From WLND01 sp040398845 (GTDB lineage: Bacteria > Actinomycetota > Actinomycetes > S36-B12), in the NCBI GenBank assembly GCA_040398845.1, contig JBBATH010000021.1:1-45960 (forward strand): DNA of 45,960 nucleotides, read 5' to 3'. The notes under the pieces were generated by a model. That model had not been told where the DNA came from. It searched no databases and was given only the letters and a program-made list of their open reading frames with translations. Position 1 is the first letter of the stretch. Every line of letters begins with the position of its first letter. Shown here in pieces: positions 41,450-45,960 of this stretch. A program made the translations under genes and the position numbers.

Positions 41450-41632
41450 ATGGCAGGCAAGTTCGAGGTGTACGAGGACAAGGCAGGCAAGTTCCGGTTC
41501 CGCCTGAAGGCGGGTAACGGTGAGACGGTGGCCGTGGGCGAGGCTTACGAGACCATGGCTGGCGCGAAGGAGGGGTGTGCTGCGGTGCAGCGTGCCGCTG
41601 AGGGCGCAACCGTTGTCGAGGCCGACAGCTAG
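41450..41632 (+). CDS. DUF1508 (YegP-like) small protein, copy 2
   Basis: 60 residues: MAGKFEVYEDKAGKFRFRLK, AGNGETVAVGEAYETMAGAK, then an Ala-rich helix ending VVEADS. Close to the copy at 35976-36158 in length and sequence, and nearer to the family consensus (YEDKAGKFRFRLKAGNGE). AAAAGGGAGGACC gives a strong ribosome site. Upstream bases (gatgctggtagcttcc) match those before copy 1 (gaatgctggtactttcc). Confidence 0.88.
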   Translation: MAGKFEVYEDKAGKFRFRLKAGNGETVAVGEAYETMAGAKEGCAAVQRAAEGATVVEADS

Positions 41633-41692
41633 ATCGTGGCGGTGGCTGCCTGGCTCGGTATGGCTCCGGGGTCAGGCAGCCCGCTCGTGGGC

Positions 41693-41725
41693 CTTGAACG
41701 AGCCTTGTAGGCCTTGTGGTGCGGT
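41693..41725 (+). repeat. 33-bp element shared with the BREX-side promoter, copy 1
   Basis: Matches 43621-43653 at 29 of 33 positions (cttgaac.agcc.tgtagg.cttgt.gtgcggt). It lies 83 bases before the lipoprotein at 41808. TTGAAC could be a -35 box; a shared regulator is possible. Confidence 0.6.
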
Positions 41726-41807
41726 TTGCGCCATCTGCTGGGGTACCTTGAAGTGCCCATGACTTCTTGACCCGTCGCGGAGATCAACTGAATGGCGTGA
41801 ATGGGAG

Positions 41808-42782
41808 ATGGACATGGGTGTCAACGTGAAGGCAGTGCTGGGTTCGGTCGCGGTGTGTGGGGTGCTGTTCCTCGCGGGTTGTGGTGGCAGTGAGGGGGCT
41901 GCGCCTGCAAGCAGCGCCGCGTCCGGTGCGGGGACGATGGCGAAAGGCTTTGAGGTCCCCGAAGACGATGCGGCAGAGGCAGATGCCAACGCCGATGACG
42001 CCATCGATGCAGACGCAAATGTAGATGCGGATGCCAACGCCTTCGATGCCGAGACAGATGCAAACGCCGATGGCGCTTTGGATGCCGATGCCGATGCCGA
42101 CGTCGACGCCGATGTCGATGCCGATGTGGGCGGCGAAGCCGATCCAGCGGAAGCTGCCAAGGTCGCTGCCGCTGAAGCAGCCAAAGTCGAGGCCGCTCGC
42201 ACTGCCGCTCGGATTGCCACCGCCGATGCTGCCCTCAGCAATGCCGCTGACGCAGCCAATCGCGCTGTCGCCGCCGCTGCCGCTGCTGAGCCCGCCTATC
42301 GCGCCGCTGCGGCTGCTGCGGCTGCTGCTAAGGCTGCTGTTGCTGACGCGAATGCTGCCTACGCCCGTACCGAAACGGCTTGGCGGGCGGCTGACATGGT
42401 CGCCCGCGCCGCCTTGGTCGTAGAACAAGCGGCTGAAGGTCGTTACAGGGACGCGTCTGCTGCCCCGCTGATAGCCGATAACAATGCAAGGAACCGCGCG
42501 ATATATGCGGCCTATGACGCTTGGGCTGTCGAAAACAATGAGATGCGCCGCACCCGTGACGCTGCCGCTGCTGCCTACACTGCCATGGCTGCTGCCGAGG
42601 CCAGTAGGCGACCCGCTGCCCTCGCCGCTGATGTTTCCAATCGCGATTTGGAGGCCAAACGGGCTGCCTTTGCCGCTGCCAATCAGGCTGCCGCCGAGGC
42701 TGCCCGCGCCCGTACCGCTGCGGAGGCCGAGGCCGCTGCCGCTAGCGTGGGTGCCACGCCCAGTGCCAAAGGTAGTTCCTGA
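41808..42782 (+). CDS. Lipoprotein with Asp-Ala repeats and Ala-rich helical domain
   Basis: 324 residues from ATG 41808; ATG 41814 is equally possible (GGGAG is six bases before it). MGVNVKAVLGSVAVCGVLFL, lipobox LAGC. Residues about 55-110 are an acidic low-complexity run built on DAD(A/V) units (DADADADVDADVDADVGGEA). From about 115 to the end the chain is Ala-rich with heptad-like charge spacing (EAAKVEAARTAARIATADAA, RAAADMVARAAL-type stretches), expected to form a long coiled coil. The gene looks like a cell-surface spacer or stalk; calcium binding by the acidic run is possible. The leader is shared with the lipoprotein at 43149. Confidence 0.75.
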   Translation: MDMGVNVKAVLGSVAVCGVLFLAGCGGSEGAAPASSAASGAGTMAKGFEVPEDDAAEADANADDAIDADANVDADANAFDAETDANADGALDADADADVDADVDADVGGEADPAEAAKVAAAEAAKVEAARTAARIATADAALSNAADAANRAVAAAAAAEPAYRAAAAAAAAAKAAVADANAAYARTETAWRAADMVARAALVVEQAAEGRYRDASAAPLIADNNARNRAIYAAYDAWAVENNEMRRTRDAAAAAYTAMAAAEASRRPAALAADVSNRDLEAKRAAFAAANQAAAEAARARTAAEAEAAAASVGATPSAKGSS

Positions 42783-43148
42783 CTAACCGGAGCCACGGGA
42801 GCAAATGGAGCGGGTGCGACCTTAATTACGTCGATCGGTGTCGTGGCCTCTAGCCAATCCGATGCATCGGAGGTCACCCTGACGGTGTCGAGTACGACGA
42901 CGTCGGTCCCGGTAGGCACGATGGTCAAATTGGCGTTGTAGGACGGGTCAGGTGGGCGGATGTCGCCGTCTTCGTTTCAATGGCTCTGAGGGTTTTCGCC
43001 GCAGTTGAACCAGTCGTTGCCGGCCCCGCGATCGACTGTGCGCCGCGTAGGGTGCATTTCGCGCCCCCGATGGCGCGGATGTTCCGGCTCACCTAATATT
43101 TATGTCCTCGTCCCTTAGGCGAGATCATGAGACCGACGTGGATGGAAA
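42783..43148. other. Gene-free stretch
   Basis: About 365 bases between two lipoproteins. The first part is open in both directions for about 50 codons (plus: VVASSQSDASEVTLTVSST; minus: VVVLDTVRVTSDASDWLEAT) and could be a fragment of a surface or phage-type protein, but no start, ribosome site or known family is seen. Confidence 0.4.
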
Positions 43149-43538
43149 ATGGACATGGCCAACAACGTAAAAGCAGCCCTCGGGTCGGTCGCCGTGTGCG
43201 GGGTGCTGCTCCTCGCCGGTTGCGGCGGTTCCGGTAGCGCGACCACCGACTCGGGCTGGAATCCGCCGAGGCCGTCTGGTGTTCCGGATGAGAAGTGGGC
43301 GACCGTCGTTGATCCGGCGTCATTGCCGGTTGAGGAACTCGCCGGTGAGTGTCAAGCGGTGAAGCCGGAACCGGCGGAGGTTGACGCGAAGGTGCTGGAG
43401 TACCCGGGGTCGACGGCCCAGGAGTTCAACGACTACTACGACTACGTCATCGCGTACGTCGCTCCGTTGTGCGAGGCACTTCCGCCTTCTGCAACAACGA
43501 AAGGCCTTGGAGCGTCCTTGAAGAGGAACAAGCTCTGA
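43149..43538 (+). CDS. Small lipoprotein, leader shared with the gene at 41808
   Basis: 129 residues: MDMANNVKAALGSVAVCGVL then LAGC lipobox; ATG 43155 is an alternative start. The leader matches the gene at 41808 almost residue for residue (NVKAxLGSVAVCGVLxLAGCGGS). The mature part is short and has two cysteines: DSGWNPPRPSGVPDEKWATV, EELAGECQAVKPEPAEVDAK and FNDYYDYVIAYVAPLCEALP. No family recognised. It is the last lipoprotein before the BREX genes. Confidence 0.75.
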   Translation: MDMANNVKAALGSVAVCGVLLLAGCGGSGSATTDSGWNPPRPSGVPDEKWATVVDPASLPVEELAGECQAVKPEPAEVDAKVLEYPGSTAQEFNDYYDYVIAYVAPLCEALPPSATTKGLGASLKRNKL

Positions 43539-43620
43539 TCCTCCGGGGCAGTCCGGTGCCCCATCCGGCTAATCAGTTCCTGTGCGCTGTTTCCGTGACA
43601 GTCCCGCGGGGACACGGGCG

Positions 43621-43653
43621 CTTGAACTAGCCGTGTAGGGCTTGTCGTGCGGT
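43621..43653 (+). repeat. 33-bp element before the HsdM-fragment/pglX operon, copy 2
   Basis: Second copy of the 41693-41725 element (29 of 33 identical), 58 bases before the ATG at 43712. Its position suggests a promoter or operator for the pglX operon. Confidence 0.6.
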
Positions 43654-43711
43654 GTGTCTGACGTCTTGGGTAGCGTGACGTCTGCGGACACACACATCGA
43701 GGGGGTCATTC

Positions 43712-43867
43712 ATGGCAGCACCGGAAGGCTTCAGCGACAAGGTCGCGTTCGTGTGGAAGGTCGCCGACAAGCTCCGCGGCCATTTCACGCCGCACGAGTA
43801 CGGCTTCGTCATGCTGCCCCTGCTCGTCCTGCGGCGACTGTCTAATGCTGCGGGGCTGCACGCGTGA
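43712..43867 (+). CDS. HsdM N-terminal fragment, coupled to pglX
   Basis: 51 residues: MAAPEGFSDKVAFVWKVADK, LRGHFTPHEYGFVMLPLLVL, RRLSNAAGLHA. This is the first helical bundle of type I restriction methylase subunits HsdM (FxWxVADxLRGxxxxxEYGxVxLPxxVLRRL), which in the full enzyme contacts HsdS. It ends cleanly at TGA, with no methylase domain. GAGGGGG upstream is a strong ribosome site, and the stop overlaps the GTG start of pglX by 4 bases (43864-43867). It could be a relic of a replaced type I system that now serves to bring ribosomes to pglX, or a small partner protein. Confidence 0.7.
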   Translation: MAAPEGFSDKVAFVWKVADKLRGHFTPHEYGFVMLPLLVLRRLSNAAGLHA

Positions 43868-45960
43868 GTCCAGCCAGCACCCTTGTGAAGGACCTCCAGG
43901 TTCGAGTGAAGTTGCTGGCGGTCGACCTTCGCGCGAGTAGCGATGATCCCGGTAGTGAGTGGGGCCGTGAGCTGAAGGCCGAGTATGCGGCCGCGACTGA
44001 GCGGGGTCGTACGGGTTTTAGTTGGAGTGAGTGGCGCGATGGTGAGGTTGATCTCGCTGCGGTGGCGTGGGTGCTCGCGACGGTGTTCATTCGGTTCTGC
44101 GAGGACAACGACCTCATCGACGGTCCGTGGATCACCGGTGAGGGCAGAAGGCATAGCCAGGCCGCCGATAACGAGACTGAGTTCTACCGGGTCGAGCCGA
44201 GCCGTAATGCGCGTGACTGGTTGCGGGCCGGGTTTGAGGCCCTCGCCGCGCTCCCGGCTGGCAAGTCGTTGCTCGACCAGCACAATCTCGTCTGGCGCGC
44301 CCCCATCAGCGCTGATGCCGCCCAGCAGTTGGTGTCGTTTTGGCGGACCCAGCACGCCGATGGCACCCTCGCCTACGACTTCACTGACGAGGCCCTTGAT
44401 ACCCGGTTCCTCGGCGACCTGTATCAGGATTTGAGCGATGTTGCGAAGAAGAAGTACGCCCTGCTCCAGACCCCGGTCTTCGTTGAGGAGTTCATCCTCG
44501 ACCGCACCTTGACCCCGGCGATCGCCCAGTTCGGCATCGAGGGCCTGCGCCTGATTGACCCGACCTGCGGCTCCGGCCACTTCCTCCTTGGCGCGTTCGA
44601 CCGGCTCCTTGACCAATGGCATGCGAAGGCACCGGGCATTGAAGTGAGGCAGCGGGTGCAGCGGGCCCTTGAGTCGATCAGTGGGGTCGACCTCAACCCG
44701 TTCGCGATCGCCATCGCGAGGTTCCGGCTCACCGTCGCCGCGATGCGCGCCGCTGGCATTGACCGGCTCAAGGATGCCCCCGCGTTCACGTATCACCTTG
44801 CGGTCGGCGATTCGCTGCTCTACGGCCACGCCGGGGTGCAAGGCAACCTCCTCGACGAGATCGACGAGCGAGAGAAGGCGCAAAGCCAACAGGAGAATGC
44901 GGACGAGTCATTCGCCTACGCCAATGAAGACGTCGCCGAGCACCCGAGCATCCTCGACCGCGGCCGCTACCACGTGGTGGTCGGAAACCCGCCCTACATC
45001 ACGGTCAAGGACAAGGCCCTGAACGAGGCCTACCGGCAGACCTACAAGACCTGTCATCGCCAGTACGCGCTCAGTGTGCCGTTCATGGAGTTGTTCTTCG
45101 AGCTGGCCCAGAAGGGTGATGCCTCTACGGCCGCGGGGTTCGTCGGCCAGATCACGAGCAACTCGTTCATGAAGCGGGAGTTCGGTGCAAAGGTCATCGA
45201 GAGCCTGCTCTCCGGCAAGGACCCGGGCAACCCGGTGGACCTCACTAATGTCATCGACACCTCGGGTGCCTACATCCCCGGCCATGGCACCCCCACCGTC
45301 ATCCTCATCGGACGACGCAGACGGCCCACCACCAAGACCCTGCGAGCCGTCCTCGGCGTGCGCGGTGAACCCGGCCAGCCCAAAGACCCAGCCAAGGGCC
45401 TCGTCTGGTCACAGATCACCGGCCACCTCGACGACCCCAGCTTCAACGGCGACTACGTCACCATCACCGACCTCGACCGCACTGCACTTGAAGCACACCC
45501 ATGGTCCATGTCCGGCGGCGGCGCAAGCGATTTGAAGATCGCGATCGACGCTGATCGTCAGACCTTGGGAGAGCGTGCCGACAGCATCGGCTACACGGGC
45601 CAGACGAACGCTGACGATGTCTTTCTCGCTCCCGAGCGCGCATTCGACATTCGCCGTGTGGAACCTGCGGCCCACCGGCAGGTTGTCATCGGCGAGGTTG
45701 TCAGGGATTTCGAGGTGGCCACGAGCGATCACGGGATGTTCCTGTACGACGCAGACTCGCTGCTGAACATCTCGGAGTTCCCCGGGGCCTACCGTTGGAT
45801 GTGGCCAGCGCGCACCACGACATGGGAGCGGGCCACGTTTGCCAAGGTGTCCTACCGTGCCGAGGGGCGCTCGTGGTGGGAGTGGCATCAGGTCTCGCTC
45901 GACCGGTTGAAGACGCCGCTGTCGTTGGTGTTTGCGTTTGTGGCGACGCACAACCACGTC
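43864..45960 (+). CDS. pglX: BREX type 2 adenine methylase PglX, 3' end outside window
   Basis: About 699 codons are in the window from GTG 43864; full-length PglX is about 1200 residues. Early helical part: GFSWSEWRDGEVDLAAVAWV, FIRFCEDNDLIDGPWITGEG. SAM-binding motif I: IDPTCGSGHFLLGAFDRL (Asp232). Motif II region: GVDLNPFAIAIARFRLTVAA. Catalytic motif IV of N6-adenine methylases: VVVGNPPYITVKDKAL (Asn375). Downstream, GYTGQTNADDVFLAPERAFD and NISEFPGAYRWMWPARTTTW fit PglX of the phage growth limitation/BREX type 2 system. In BREX, PglX marks host DNA so that phage DNA can be told apart. Other BREX genes (pglW, pglY, pglZ) would be expected beyond the right edge. Confidence 0.88.
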   Translation, partial: MSPASTLVKDLQVRVKLLAVDLRASSDDPGSEWGRELKAEYAAATERGRTGFSWSEWRDGEVDLAAVAWVLATVFIRFCEDNDLIDGPWITGEGRRHSQAADNETEFYRVEPSRNARDWLRAGFEALAALPAGKSLLDQHNLVWRAPISADAAQQLVSFWRTQHADGTLAYDFTDEALDTRFLGDLYQDLSDVAKKKYALLQTPVFVEEFILDRTLTPAIAQFGIEGLRLIDPTCGSGHFLLGAFDRLLDQWHAKAPGIEVRQRVQRALESISGVDLNPFAIAIARFRLTVAAMRAAGIDRLKDAPAFTYHLAVGDSLLYGHAGVQGNLLDEIDEREKAQSQQENADESFAYANEDVAEHPSILDRGRYHVVVGNPPYITVKDKALNEAYRQTYKTCHRQYALSVPFMELFFELAQKGDASTAAGFVGQITSNSFMKREFGAKVIESLLSGKDPGNPVDLTNVIDTSGAYIPGHGTPTVILIGRRRRPTTKTLRAVLGVRGEPGQPKDPAKGLVWSQITGHLDDPSFNGDYVTITDLDRTALEAHPWSMSGGGASDLKIAIDADRQTLGERADSIGYTGQTNADDVFLAPERAFDIRRVEPAAHRQVVIGEVVRDFEVATSDHGMFLYDADSLLNISEFPGAYRWMWPARTTTWERATFAKVSYRAEGRSWWEWHQVSLDRLKTPLSLVFAFVATHNHV

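Noticed and set aside
43627..44889. 420-codon minus-strand open frame opposite pglX
   Set aside because: pglX on the plus strand has all methylase motifs; the antisense frame has no conserved block or ribosome site.
1..45960. tRNA, rRNA and riboswitch genes
   Set aside because: I looked for T-arm-like GGTTCGAATCC patterns and long conserved RNA blocks and saw none outside coding sequence; a covariance-model scan would be the proper test.

Overview
The window reads as chromosomal DNA of a high-GC actinobacterium, probably an uncultured environmental lineage. The evidence is strong G/C preference at third codon positions, many GTG and TTG starts with GGAG-type ribosome sites, 4-base ATGA/GTGA gene overlaps, many secreted proteins and LAGC/LSGC-type lipoproteins, a form II CO-dehydrogenase-like operon in the order S-L-M, and a BREX type 2 methylase gene (pglX). 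No rRNA, tRNA, CRISPR array or intact transposase was seen.

Layout. 1-4.5 kb: a plus-strand operon of a partial secreted-type protein, a 14-TM drug exporter and a secreted protein with Ig-like repeats. 4.5-12.3 kb: an endonuclease/exonuclease/phosphatase-fold protein, a pentapeptide-repeat protein, a two-component pair (kinase and NarL-type regulator) and a large glycine-rich secreted protein with an OmpA-like end. 12.3-18.9 kb: a broken membrane gene, coxS-coxL-coxM, a beta-lactamase-fold hydrolase, a zinc-ribbon/PASTA-like membrane protein and a short-chain-dehydrogenase-like protein. 18.9-24.5 kb: an interrupted glycoside hydrolase, decayed relatives of it and of the OmpA-like protein, and between them a defence-type patch: a DUF262-type HNH remnant, an intact MNT-HEPN toxin-antitoxin pair with three tandem operators, and a transposase-like remnant. 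24.5-34.1 kb: small membrane and secreted proteins, a pentameric ligand-gated channel gene split by an amber codon, a YHYH-domain protein, and an operon pairing a Lon-type (S16) protease lipoprotein with a two-module sensor kinase. 34.3-43.5 kb: an island of duplicated small lipoproteins (several with a DUF1566/Lcl_C domain), a RelBE-type toxin-antitoxin pair and its eroded copy, two DUF1508 proteins, an Ntn hydrolase and a beta-propeller lipoprotein. 43.6 kb to the end: a 51-residue HsdM N-terminal fragment coupled to pglX, which runs off the window.

How the parts fit. The cox genes are translationally coupled and should form one molybdenum hydroxylase. The response regulator and kinase genes at 6.8-9.4 kb overlap by 8 bases and sit divergent to the OmpA-like secreted protein, a plausible target. 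The Lon-type lipoprotein and the second kinase overlap by 4 bases, suggesting an envelope proteolysis-sensing unit. The 21.8-24 kb and 34-46 kb stretches have the marks of variable islands: duplications, inverted repeats, toxin-antitoxin modules and gene remnants, the second leading into a BREX locus.

Caution: at least three genes are cut by a single in-frame stop and several more by single-base frameshifts. This may be real decay or base-level assembly error; the sequence alone cannot decide.
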